DNA of 64,000 nucleotides, taken from NCBI RefSeq assembly GCF_000732925.1, contig NZ_CP008953.1:2294001-2358000 (forward strand). Direction: 5' to 3'. Numbering within the stretch: the first letter of the stretch is position 1; every line of letters begins with the position of its first letter. Origin of the DNA: Amycolatopsis japonica. GTDB taxonomy: Bacteria > Actinomycetota > Actinomycetes > Mycobacteriales > Pseudonocardiaceae. Shown one piece after another: positions 32,554-40,125 of the stretch. The position numbers and the translations under genes were made by a program. Under the pieces are notes generated by a model. That model saw nothing but the letters and a program-made list of their open reading frames with translations. It did not search any database and was not told where the DNA came from.

Positions 32554-32665
32554 TGGACAGTCTGTAACACAGGTTATCCGGACGCTTTTCGACCGGTACA
32601 CGAACGTGTGACGATCACCGCCTCACTATTCTGGAGCCCTCACGGCGACCGGAACGGGAGGCGAC

Positions 32666-34144
32666 ATGGAGCAGCTCCCGCTCATCCTCGGCACCGGTGG
32701 TGCGGTGCTTCTCGTCGCCGTCATCGCCGTCCGGGTGTCGATCCGCGTCGGCCTTCCCTCGCTGCTGCTGTACCTGGGGATGGGTGTCCTGCTCGGCGAA
32801 GCCGGGTTCGGCATCCAGTACGACAACCCCGAGCTCACCCAGTCGCTCGGCCTCGCCGCGCTGGTGATGATCCTGTCCGAAGGTGGCCTCACCACCCGGT
32901 GGACGGCCGTGAAACCCTCGCTGGGCATCGGAATCGCACTGTCCACAGTGGCCGTCGCGGTGAGTATCGCGGTCACCGGCGCGGCTTTGCACTGGTTGCT
33001 GGGCCTGGACTGGCGGATGGCGTTGCTGTGGGGCGCGGTCCTCGCTTCGACCGACGCCGCCGCGGTCTTCTCCGTGCTGAGATCGGCGGGCATCGGGAAG
33101 CGGCTCGTGGGCGCGCTGGAGATCGAGTCCGGGATCAACGACGCCCCGGCCTACATTGCGGTCGTCGTCCTCGCCGAGGGCGCGACCGTCGACTGGTCGC
33201 TGCCGCTGCTGGTGGTCTACGAACTCGCCGCCGGGTTGGTGATCGGCCTGGCCTTCGGCTGGGGCGGGGCGTTCGCGCTGCGCCGGGCGGCGCTGCCCGC
33301 CACCGGTCTGTACCCGCTGGCCACCGTCGCGGTGTGCGTCGTGGCGTACTCGAGCGGGCAGCTCGCCCACGCGTCGGGCCTGCTCGCCACTTACGTCGCG
33401 GCCCTGGTGCTGGGGAATTCGAAGCTGCCGCACCGGTCGGACACGCTTTCCTTCGCCGAAGGGCTCGGCTGGCTCGCGCAGATCGGCCTGTTCGTGCTTC
33501 TCGGCCTGTTCGCGTCGCCGAGCAGGATCTTCGAGAGCCTGGTCCAGGGCCTGGTCGCGGGAGCGGTCGTGTTGCTGCTGGCGCGCCCGTTGTCGGTGCT
33601 CCTGTCGGCGCTGCCGTTCAAGATCCCCTGGCGAGAACAGGTGTTCCTGTCGTGGGCCGGGTTGCGCGGTGCGGTCCCGATCGTGCTCGCGCTGATCCCG
33701 CTGTCGTCCGGGGTGCCCGGCGCACAGGAGCTGGTCGACGCGGTGTTCGTGCTGGTCATCGTGCTGACGCTGCTCCAAGGGGCGACGTTGACCCCGCTCG
33801 CGCGAGCGCTCGGGCTGGCCCAGCACGCCGAAGCGCACGAGATCGACGTCGACTCCGCGCCGCTCGACGAGATGGGCGCGGAACTCCTGCAAGTCCGGAT
33901 CAACACCGGGTCGAAGATGCACGGCGTCTACCTGGCCGAGCTGCGGCTGCCGGTGGGGGCGACGATCAGCCTCCTCGTCCGCGACGGCACCGGCTTCACG
34001 CCGAACAAGAACACGCGGCTTCAGGAACGCGACCAGTTACTCGTCGTGACCACCTCCGAAGCCCGTGACGCGGCCGAACGACGCCTGCGGGCCGTCGACC
34101 GCGCGGGCCGTCTGGCCAGGTGGAAGGGCGAATCCGGCCAGTAG
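32666..34144 (+). CDS. CPA1-family cation/proton antiporter with C-terminal RCK_C domain
   Basis: This 492-aa membrane protein has about 12-13 hydrophobic segments (LPSLLLYLGMGVLLGEAGFG, MALLWGAVLASTDAAAVFSV with the family Thr-Asp pair, ALEIESGINDAPAYIAVVVL with the conserved Asn-Asp). A soluble C-terminal TrkA_C/RCK_C-like domain (residues about 400-490, LLQVRINTGSKMHGVYLAEL) may bind a nucleotide ligand. It resembles the NhaP2/CvrA potassium/proton antiporters. It would extrude K+ or Na+ in exchange for protons. It starts with ATG after GGAGGC. Confidence 0.92.
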   Translation: MEQLPLILGTGGAVLLVAVIAVRVSIRVGLPSLLLYLGMGVLLGEAGFGIQYDNPELTQSLGLAALVMILSEGGLTTRWTAVKPSLGIGIALSTVAVAVSIAVTGAALHWLLGLDWRMALLWGAVLASTDAAAVFSVLRSAGIGKRLVGALEIESGINDAPAYIAVVVLAEGATVDWSLPLLVVYELAAGLVIGLAFGWGGAFALRRAALPATGLYPLATVAVCVVAYSSGQLAHASGLLATYVAALVLGNSKLPHRSDTLSFAEGLGWLAQIGLFVLLGLFASPSRIFESLVQGLVAGAVVLLLARPLSVLLSALPFKIPWREQVFLSWAGLRGAVPIVLALIPLSSGVPGAQELVDAVFVLVIVLTLLQGATLTPLARALGLAQHAEAHEIDVDSAPLDEMGAELLQVRINTGSKMHGVYLAELRLPVGATISLLVRDGTGFTPNKNTRLQERDQLLVVTTSEARDAAERRLRAVDRAGRLARWKGESGQ

Positions 34145-34275
34145 GTCACGTACCGGCACCAGCTGTTCGTCGGTTGATCTCAGAAAATTCTTCCCTTCTG
34201 TACTCCTTTTGGATTACTTTCCCCGCAATCGACTCCATCGAATGGGTGAGTGTCACGGGGTAAGGAGTACGCAAG

Positions 34276-34959
34276 GTGACGAAACTTCCTGCGCGGTTCG
34301 CCGGTCTGGGGGCCTCGGTGGCACTCGTCGGGGTGGTTCTCGCCGCCCCGACGGCCACGGCGGCCGGTGCCTTTCCCGCGTTCGGGCTGCCCTTCGAGAC
34401 GGGCCAATCGGTCTACTCGGCGGGGATCCACTCGGACAACGGGAACTCCGGCGTGAAGAACGCCATCGACTTCAGCCCCGGCGACAGGACCGTTCGCGCC
34501 CCGCTGGCGGGCACCGTCCGGATCCAGCACTGCTCCGGCGGCGACTGGGTGACCGTCGACCACGACGGCGGCTGGCGCACCGGGTACTACCACATGGAGA
34601 ACATTTCGGTCACCGACGGCCAGAAGGTCGCCCCCGGCGACGCCCTCGGCCGGACCGGCAACGCGCTGCCCTGCGGTGGCAGCAGCACCGGCGCCCATGT
34701 GCACTTCACCTTGTGGACCCTGCCCACGGCCGCCGCCCAGGGTGGCGACTCGCGCGACTTCGGGGTCGGCGCCGGCAACTGGAACGGCAAGTCCTACGAC
34801 GAGGTCTCGACCACGGTCGCCGAGGCCTACGGCGAGGCGGTCGACGGCAAGACCTTCGGCGGCTGGCAGTTCACCGCGGGCACCGATCAGTACTCGGGTA
34901 CCGCGACCGAGGTCTCCTCCCGCGCGACCATCGGACTGCCCGGCCGTTTCCGGGTCTGA
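34276..34959 (+). CDS. Secreted M23-like (LytM-type) peptidase
   Basis: This 227-aa protein has a Sec signal peptide ending near ATAAG and a peptidase_M23 fold. The zinc-ligand pattern is visible as GIHSDNGNSGVKNAIDFSP (His and Asp) and AHVHF (HxH), with TVDHDGGWRTGYYHMENI between. M23 enzymes cleave peptide cross-links in peptidoglycan or act as activators when ligands are lost; here they seem present. A C-terminal segment of about 60 residues (KTFGGWQFTAGTDQYSG) is of unknown role. The GTG at 34276 follows TAAGGAG. The 130 bases upstream are unusually AT-rich for this window. Confidence 0.85.
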   Translation: MTKLPARFAGLGASVALVGVVLAAPTATAAGAFPAFGLPFETGQSVYSAGIHSDNGNSGVKNAIDFSPGDRTVRAPLAGTVRIQHCSGGDWVTVDHDGGWRTGYYHMENISVTDGQKVAPGDALGRTGNALPCGGSSTGAHVHFTLWTLPTAAAQGGDSRDFGVGAGNWNGKSYDEVSTTVAEAYGEAVDGKTFGGWQFTAGTDQYSGTATEVSSRATIGLPGRFRV

Positions 34960-34962
34960 CCT

Positions 34963-34998
34963 GCCGTTGCCCGGCGCGGCGCGGCGCCGGGCAACGGC
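34963..34998. terminator. GC-rich hairpin after the M23-like peptidase gene
   Basis: Perfect 15-bp arms GCCGTTGCCCGGCGC and GCGCCGGGCAACGGC flank a 6-base loop, starting 3 bases after the stop codon. This is a strong intrinsic terminator candidate of the actinomycete type. Confidence 0.8.
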
Positions 34999-35084
34999 TC
35001 TTCCCGCTTGCGGAGTACGTGAGCGGCGTCTCAAGATGCGGACGAGGGCTGGCTCGATCGCCCGCCCATCCGCTAACTTCGTCC

Positions 35085-35172
35085 GTAGGTCACGAGTGTC
35101 AGCGTCAAGCCCCGGCTAGCTGACCGGCAACCCTCCTTCCGCGGTGGGGTGCCCCGGGTGAGGACCTGGCTC
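35085..35172 (+). promoter_or_regulatory. SAM-IV-type S-adenosylmethionine riboswitch
   Basis: The segment carries the conserved SAM-IV core in order: GTCACGAGTGTCAGCGTC, AAGCCCCGGCTAGCTGACCG, GCAACCCTCC, GCGGTGGGGTGCC and CCGGGTGAGGACC. This riboswitch class is known from actinomycetes, mainly before methionine and sulfur genes. It lies 60 bases before a class V aminotransferase gene. Hairpins between 35171 and 35220 could couple the aptamer to the CCGGAGG ribosome-binding site at 35222-35228. SAM should lower expression of the gene. Confidence 0.88.
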
Positions 35173-35234
35173 GTCGCGTGGTGCGACGGGCAAGCGCGGG
35201 ATCCTCGTCGGGTCCCCTGGCCCGGAGGATGATG

Positions 35235-36578
35235 ATGACCCTCGCTCTCGAACGCACCGGCACCCCTGCTGAAACCGTTGCCACGCAAGAAATCCCGACG
35301 GTCGCGGGTGCCGGTCTGCGGGTTCCGCTGGTCACCGGCGGCGACATCGGTTACGCCAACCTCGATCACGCGGCGAGCGCCCCCTGTCTGGACAAGGTGC
35401 GGGCCGCGGTCGACGAGTTCCTGCCCTGGTACGCCAGCGTGCACCGCGGGGCCGGGTTCGCCTCGCAGGTCTCCACCAAGCTCTACGAGCGCACCCGCGG
35501 AATCCTGCGAAACTTCGTCGACGCTCGATCGACCGACACCGTCGTGTTCACCCGCAACACCACCGATTCCTTCAACCTTCTCGCCCGCAGCCTGCCGAAG
35601 CACACGTCGGTCGTCGTGTTCGACACTGAGCACCACGCCGCGCTGCTGCCGTGGAAGGGGCCGAACGTTCGCCGGATCGAGACGCCGCGCACCCGCCTCG
35701 CCGCGGTGTCCGCTGTGGACGAAGCGCTCGCGGACTGCCCGCAGGGGCCGCGGCTGGTCGTGCTCACCGGCGCGTCCAACGTGACCGGGGAACTGTTGCC
35801 GGTCAAGGAGATCGCGGCCGTCGCGCGGCGGCACGGCGCCCGGATCGCGCTCGACGCGGCGCAGCTCGCGCCGCACCGGAAGATCTCGGTGCGCGAACTG
35901 GACGTCGACTACGTCGCGCTGTCGGGCCACAAGCTGTACGCGCCTTTCGGTGCCGGCGCGCTGATCGGCCGCGCCGACTGGCTGCGCGCGGCCCAGCCGT
36001 ACCTCGCCGGCGGCGGAGCGACGAAGCTCGTCAGCCGTGACTCCGTGGTCTGGAATTCCGGACCTGAGCGGCACGAAGCCGGTTCCCCCAACACTGTCGG
36101 CGTCTACGCGCTCGGTGTCGCCTGCGAGACGCTGGCCGCGAACTGGGACGGCGTCGTCGCCCACGAAGAGGAACTGCTGGCGCGGCTGCGTCGCGGTCTC
36201 GCCGCCATCCCCGGCTTCGCCGAACTGCGGCTGTTCGACGCGCCGGTCGACCGCGTCGGCACGCTCAGCTTCGTCGTCGACGGCTTCGACCCTGGCTGGC
36301 TCGCCGCGGTCCTTTCCGCGGAGTACGGCATCGGCGTGCGGGACGGCGCGTTCTGCGCGCACGTGGCGACCAAACGGCTGATCGCCGTCGCCGGTTCGAC
36401 GGGCCAGCAGGCCGTGCGCGTGAGCCTCGGCCTGGGCAGCACGACCGAACACGTGGACCGGATCGTCCTGGCGCTGCGCCAGATCGTCGCCCGCGGCGCG
36501 CGCTGGCAGTACGAGAAGCCGGAAGGCCGCTGGGTGCCGGAAAACGATCCGCGCGAACTGCCCCCGTTCTGCGCCTGA
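35235..36578 (+). CDS. Class V aminotransferase / cysteine desulfurase-like enzyme under SAM riboswitch control
   Basis: This 447-aa PLP-fold-type I enzyme has the features of NifS/Csd-like proteins: NLDHAASAPCLDKVRAAVDE, TRNTTDSFNLLARSL, HHAALLPW, VLTGASNVTGELLPVKEI, DAAQLAPHRKI (PLP Asp) and VALSGHKLYAPFGAGALIG with the Schiff-base Lys. A Cys is present in RDGAFCAHVATK. Because it sits behind a SAM-IV riboswitch, a role in sulfur transfer or in cysteine/methionine metabolism is likely; the exact reaction is not evident. Of three consecutive ATG codons I prefer 35235, six bases after GGAGG. Confidence 0.85.
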   Translation: MTLALERTGTPAETVATQEIPTVAGAGLRVPLVTGGDIGYANLDHAASAPCLDKVRAAVDEFLPWYASVHRGAGFASQVSTKLYERTRGILRNFVDARSTDTVVFTRNTTDSFNLLARSLPKHTSVVVFDTEHHAALLPWKGPNVRRIETPRTRLAAVSAVDEALADCPQGPRLVVLTGASNVTGELLPVKEIAAVARRHGARIALDAAQLAPHRKISVRELDVDYVALSGHKLYAPFGAGALIGRADWLRAAQPYLAGGGATKLVSRDSVVWNSGPERHEAGSPNTVGVYALGVACETLAANWDGVVAHEEELLARLRRGLAAIPGFAELRLFDAPVDRVGTLSFVVDGFDPGWLAAVLSAEYGIGVRDGAFCAHVATKRLIAVAGSTGQQAVRVSLGLGSTTEHVDRIVLALRQIVARGARWQYEKPEGRWVPENDPRELPPFCA

Positions 36579-36597
36579 CCCACTACCCTCACCCCGC

Positions 36598-37185
36598 ATG
36601 GGGAACGAGCGACCGCGTTACTGGTTTCCGCTGGCGCTGCTGGGATTCGCCCAGCTGGCCGTGGTGGCCCTGTCCGTCGGCTCGCGCCGGTCCGAAGGGT
36701 GGTTCGCCTACGTGCCCAACGGGGACGGCGGCATGTTCGGCTCCGTCCAGAGCGCGGGGACGCCCCTGACCGCGGTTTCGGCCGGGGCCATCGGCAGGAT
36801 GGACAACTGGCTGTTCGCCGTGTTCGCGGTCTACCTCGGCACGGTGCTGTTCTACGCCCTTCGGACGAAGACCATGCCGTGGTGGAAGGTCGCCGCGATC
36901 GCGGTCGGCGGACTGGTCGCCATCGCGCTGGCCGACCTGGTCGGCTACTGGGAATTCGAACTCGACGGCGACACCCGGAGCGCGATCCTGCTGACGGTCG
37001 GCCTGGTGCTGCTGGCCTGGCTGGAACGCAGTGTGCTGGTGCTCGTCGTGGCGGCGGCGTTCGTGGTCTGCGCGGTCGTGCCGCCGCAAGGACAGCTCGC
37101 GCTGGTGCTGTCGTCGCTGGTCGCGCTCGCCGGGGCGTTCGCGGCCCTGCTGAGCAGGCCGAAGGCGGCCGCCGAGGAGGCCTGA
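36598..37185 (+). CDS. Hypothetical membrane protein
   Basis: This 195-aa protein is of unknown function, with five to six hydrophobic segments ([79 protein letters not shown] region, [17 protein letters not shown]). A hydrophilic loop of about 40 residues after the first segment ([20 protein letters not shown]) should face outside. It begins 19 bases after the aminotransferase stop and ends just before lspA, so it may share their transcript. No conserved motif was recognised. Confidence 0.75.
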   Translation: MGNERPRYWFPLALLGFAQLAVVALSVGSRRSEGWFAYVPNGDGGMFGSVQSAGTPLTAVSAGAIGRMDNWLFAVFAVYLGTVLFYALRTKTMPWWKVAAIAVGGLVAIALADLVGYWEFELDGDTRSAILLTVGLVLLAWLERSVLVLVVAAAFVVCAVVPPQGQLALVLSSLVALAGAFAALLSRPKAAAEEA

Positions 37186-37209
37186 ACCCGCTCAGTGGAC
37201 AATGGGGGA

Positions 37210-37773
37210 GTGAGTACAGAGCCCGAAACCGCGCCACCATCGCCGCCGCTGCCCAAGAAGCGCGTCGCCGTGGTGTTCGTCGTCGCCGCGGTGCTGTGGG
37301 GGATCGACCTCCTCACCAAGCAGATCGCCGTGTCCACGCTCGAGGGCAAGCAGCCGGTCGAGTTCCTCGGCGGGCTCGTGTACTTCCAGCTGGTGCGCAA
37401 CCCCGGTGCCGCCTTCTCGATGGCGACCGGGCTGACCTGGGTGCTCGCGCTGGTCGCGATCGCCGTCGTGATCGCCATCGTCTGGCTGTCGCGGCGGCTG
37501 CGCTCGGTCGGCTGGGCGATCGGCCTCGGCCTGGTGCTGGCCGGCGCGCTCGGCAACCTGACCGACCGCATCTTCCGCGCCCCCGGCCCGCTGCAGGGGC
37601 ACGTGGTCGACATGATCTCCGCCTTCGCGCCGAACGGGCAGGGCTGGGCGATCTTCAACGTCGCCGACTCCGCGATCTGCGTCGGCGGCGTGCTCATCGT
37701 GATCCTTTCCTTGCTGGGCAAGGACTACGACGGAACATCCACAAAGGACAAGAAGAAGGCGGCGACCGAATGA
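37210..37773 (+). CDS. lspA: Lipoprotein signal peptidase (signal peptidase II)
   Basis: This 187-aa membrane aspartic protease removes signal peptides from prolipoproteins after diacylglyceryl transfer. Four membrane segments are visible, with the family motifs [31 protein letters not shown] and [11 protein letters not shown]; the Asp residues of the last two are catalytic. The GTG at 37210 gives [10 protein letters not shown]. An in-frame GTG at 37195 would add five residues. Its stop overlaps the rluD start (ATGA), a common pairing. Confidence 0.94.
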   Translation: MSTEPETAPPSPPLPKKRVAVVFVVAAVLWGIDLLTKQIAVSTLEGKQPVEFLGGLVYFQLVRNPGAAFSMATGLTWVLALVAIAVVIAIVWLSRRLRSVGWAIGLGLVLAGALGNLTDRIFRAPGPLQGHVVDMISAFAPNGQGWAIFNVADSAICVGGVLIVILSLLGKDYDGTSTKDKKKAATE

Positions 37774-38696
37774 GCGCGCGCATGCTGCCCGTCCCCGACG
37801 GGCTCGACGGAATGCGCGTCGACGCGGGGCTGGCGAAGCTGCTGGGACTTTCCCGCACCGTCGTGGCGGAACTGGCCGAATCCGGCGAGATCCACCTCGA
37901 CGGCAAGCCCGCCGGGAAGTCGGACCGGCTGACCGCCGGCGGACTGCTCGAAGTGACGCTGCCCGATCCGGCCTCGGCCGTCGAGGTCGTCGCGGAACCC
38001 GTCGAGGGCATGAAGATCCTGCACGACGATGACGACATCGTGGTGATCTCGAAGCCGGTCGGCGTCGCCGTGCACCCGAGCCCCGGCTGGACCGGGCCGA
38101 CCGTCGTCGGCGGGCTCGCCGCCGCCGGGCTGCGGATCGCGACCTCCGGCGCGGCCGAACGCCAGGGCGTCGTGCACCGGCTGGACGCCGGCACCACCGG
38201 CGTGATGGTCGTCGCGAAGAGCGAGCACGCGTACACCGTGCTGAAGCGGGCGTTCAAGGAACGCACCGTCGACAAGGGCTACCACGCCATCGTGCAGGGC
38301 CACCCGGACCCGACGCGCGGCACCATCGACGCGCCGATCGACCGGCACCCCCGGCACGACTACAAGTTCGCCGTCGTCCAGGGCGGGCGGCCCAGCGTCA
38401 CGCACTACGAGGTCGTCGAGGCCTTCCGTGCCGCGTCGCTGGCGCAGATCAAGCTGGAGACCGGCCGCACGCACCAGATCCGCGTGCACTTCTCGGCGCT
38501 CAAGCATCCGTGCGTCGGCGATCTGACCTACGGCGCCGACCCCGTGCTGGCGCGCAAGCTCGGGCTTTCGCGGCAGTGGCTGCACGCGAAGACGCTCGGC
38601 TTCGCGCACCCGGCCGACGGGCGCTGGGTCGAGTTCGAGTCGGAGTACCCGGACGACCTGGCGAACGCGCTGCGGATCCTGCAGGACGAGAACTAG
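37770..38696 (+). CDS. rluD: RluA-family pseudouridine synthase (RluD-like)
   Basis: This 308-aa enzyme converts uridines to pseudouridine, most likely in 23S rRNA. An N-terminal S4 domain ([20 protein letters not shown]) precedes the catalytic domain with the active-site Asp in [17 protein letters not shown], and with [18 protein letters not shown] and GDLTYGAD. It overlaps lspA, matching the lspA-rluD pair found widely in actinomycetes. Confidence 0.95.
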   Translation: MSARMLPVPDGLDGMRVDAGLAKLLGLSRTVVAELAESGEIHLDGKPAGKSDRLTAGGLLEVTLPDPASAVEVVAEPVEGMKILHDDDDIVVISKPVGVAVHPSPGWTGPTVVGGLAAAGLRIATSGAAERQGVVHRLDAGTTGVMVVAKSEHAYTVLKRAFKERTVDKGYHAIVQGHPDPTRGTIDAPIDRHPRHDYKFAVVQGGRPSVTHYEVVEAFRAASLAQIKLETGRTHQIRVHFSALKHPCVGDLTYGADPVLARKLGLSRQWLHAKTLGFAHPADGRWVEFESEYPDDLANALRILQDEN

Positions 38697-38703
38697 CCCC
38701 TTT

Positions 38704-38727
38704 CCGCATTTAGTCCTCTGAATGCGG
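38704..38727. repeat. 24-bp short hairpin, copy 1 of an identical pair
   Basis: Arms CCGCATT and AATGCGG enclose TAGTCCTCTG. An identical 24-mer lies at 38978-39001. The pair brackets three long palindromes between rluD and the convergent proline-rich protein gene. The flanking runs CCCCTTT (before this copy) and AAAGGGGG (after the second copy) are mirror images, so the pair sits as an inverted frame around the cluster. Confidence 0.85.
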
Positions 38728-38731
38728 GCGG

Positions 38732-38786
38732 GTACGTGAAGGACCCCTTCATTGCGTCTAGCGCAGTGAAGGGGTCCTTCACGTAC
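38732..38786. repeat. 55-bp palindrome (GTGAAGG family)
   Basis: Arms of 25 bases begin GTACGTGAAGGACCCCTTCA and end ATTGCG, with one mismatch, around a short loop. The outer core GTGAAGG...CCTTCAC is shared with the elements at 18294-18331 and 38903-38949. Confidence 0.85.
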
Positions 38787-38808
38787 TTGTGAGGCGACAG
38801 AATCGGTG

Positions 38809-38873
38809 CCGGATGTCATGAAAGGGCTGTTCAGGACGAAATGTGTCCTGAACGGCCCTTTCATGACATCCGG
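38809..38873. repeat. 65-bp palindrome (ATGAAAGG family)
   Basis: The left arm begins CCGGATGTCATGAAAGGGC and continues TGTTCAGGAC; the right arm mirrors it with one mismatch. The ATGAAAGG...CCTTTCAT part is shared with the elements at 9100-9150 and 30025-30071, but the inner arm sequence is different. Confidence 0.85.
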
Positions 38874-38902
38874 GCAGCCGCGAAGGCCGAGTCCGCTTGT
38901 CC

Positions 38903-38949
38903 GTGAAGGCCTCCTTGAGGGACCCAGAGTCCCTCAAGGAGGCCTTCAC
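38903..38949. repeat. 47-bp perfect palindrome (GTGAAGG family)
   Basis: Perfect 21-bp arms beginning GTGAAGGCCTCCTTGAGGGA surround CCAGA. The first 15 bases equal those of the element between ftsZ and pgeF. It is the third long palindrome of this 300-base intergenic cluster. Confidence 0.88.
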
Positions 38950-38977
38950 TGCCGTTGCCTCGCCGTGACCTGAAGAG

Positions 38978-39001
38978 CCGCATTTAGTCCTCTGAATGCG
39001 G
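38978..39001. repeat. 24-bp short hairpin, copy 2 of an identical pair
   Basis: It is identical to 38704-38727 (arms CCGCATT and AATGCGG). It ends 12 bases before the stop of the convergent gene at 39014. Together the five elements fill most of 38697-39013, where I see no gene. Confidence 0.85.
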
Positions 39002-39013
39002 AAAGGGGGCGCG

Positions 39014-39994
39014 CTAGTCCTCGATCGACCAGGTCAGCGTGCGCTCGTCGGGCTCCGGCCGCGGCGACCAGCGCACGGCGACCACGCGGGTGGCGTCCGG
39101 CAGCACGTAGACGGTGTGCCCGCCGAGGGTTTCGCCGGGCCGGACGCCGATCTTGTGCGGCGGCCGCGACGTCAGCGAGACCGGCGCCTTCGCGATCGGC
39201 TTGCCGTCCGCGGTGAGCAGTTCGAGGTAGTTGTCCGGAAGCGACACGAACGGGATGTTCCCGCGGTTGGTGATCTCCGTGTGCACCACGACCGACCGTT
39301 CCCCGGCCTCCAGTGAGTAGCCCGCCGCGCTGAACAGGTAGTCCGCCGGGTCCTGGACCTCGAGCAACTGGACGGTGAGCTGCTCGCCCTCCAGGCCCTG
39401 GGTCTCCATCACGTCGCCGGTCCGGCCCTTCTTGCCCTCCGGGGCGGCCTGCGGGGTGACCTGCTGTTCGTCGCCGCGTGCCCAGGACGCGGTCTGGGGC
39501 ACACCCCAGGTGCTCATCACCGGGTCGGCGGGCGCCATCGGCGGCGGGGCGAACTGCTGCTGCGGCGGGGCGGGCGGACGCGGCGGTGGCTGCGGCGGCG
39601 CCATCGGCTGGCGCACCGGGGCCGACGGCGGACCGGGGTAGCGGCCCGAAGGCGTGCCGTGCACGTTGTACGCGCCCGAAGGCGTCCCCTGGACGTTGTA
39701 CGGCCCCGAGGGAGTGCCCTGGATGTTGTGCGGTCCGGAGTGCCCCGGCGGACGCTGGGGTTGTTGAGGGGGCTGCTGGGCCCAGGAGGGCGGCGAGCCG
39801 GCGATGGCGGAGCGTAGCCCGTTCGGGTCGCTCTCCACGCCCACGAGCAGGGGCAACCCGCTGCCCGAGAGGGCGACCAGGCGGTACGCGACCTCGCGCG
39901 GATCCATCCCGACCTTCGCCGCGAGTTCGTGTACGGCCGCCTTGCCCAGGTCCGCGAGGGCGGCGAGCAGGCGGATGTCCACGGGATCGGTCAC
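39014..39994 (-). CDS. Proline-rich protein with N-terminal helix-turn-helix-like and C-terminal beta domain
   Basis: This protein is about 326 aa and its function is unknown. The N-terminal 55 residues (DIRLLAALADLGKAAVHELA, MDPREVAYRLVALSGSGLPL) look like an AsnC-type winged helix. A Pro/Gln/Gly-rich linker of about 130 residues follows, with three tandem copies of a GTPSGxYNV-like unit (DNA about 39640-39745). The C-terminal 110 residues form a predicted beta domain (VQLLEVQDPADYLFSAAGYS, VVHTEITNRGNIPFVSLPDN), similar in pattern to Ig-like extracellular domains. The start is uncertain: GTG 39994 is chosen; the frame is open to ATG 40111, which would leave only 14 bases to the divergent gene. 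Confidence 0.75.
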   Translation of the reverse strand: MTDPVDIRLLAALADLGKAAVHELAAKVGMDPREVAYRLVALSGSGLPLLVGVESDPNGLRSAIAGSPPSWAQQPPQQPQRPPGHSGPHNIQGTPSGPYNVQGTPSGAYNVHGTPSGRYPGPPSAPVRQPMAPPQPPPRPPAPPQQQFAPPPMAPADPVMSTWGVPQTASWARGDEQQVTPQAAPEGKKGRTGDVMETQGLEGEQLTVQLLEVQDPADYLFSAAGYSLEAGERSVVVHTEITNRGNIPFVSLPDNYLELLTADGKPIAKAPVSLTSRPPHKIGVRPGETLGGHTVYVLPDATRVVAVRWSPRPEPDERTLTWSIED

Positions 39995-40125
39995 GGCCAC
40001 GTCGGGGAACGCTACCGTCTCGCCTCCGGCGCCGCGGGGAGAGGCCGCAAATCCCGGCTTCGGTAGTACTCGCTCTCCATTAGGGTCGGGGATACCGCCT
40101 CCAACGACCACTGGGGAAAGAAAAC

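Noticed and set aside
34145..34275. c-di-AMP (ydaO) riboswitch before the secreted M23-like peptidase gene
   Set aside because: Secreted wall hydrolases of actinomycetes are often preceded by this riboswitch, but the conserved ydaO core motifs are not present in the 130 available bases.
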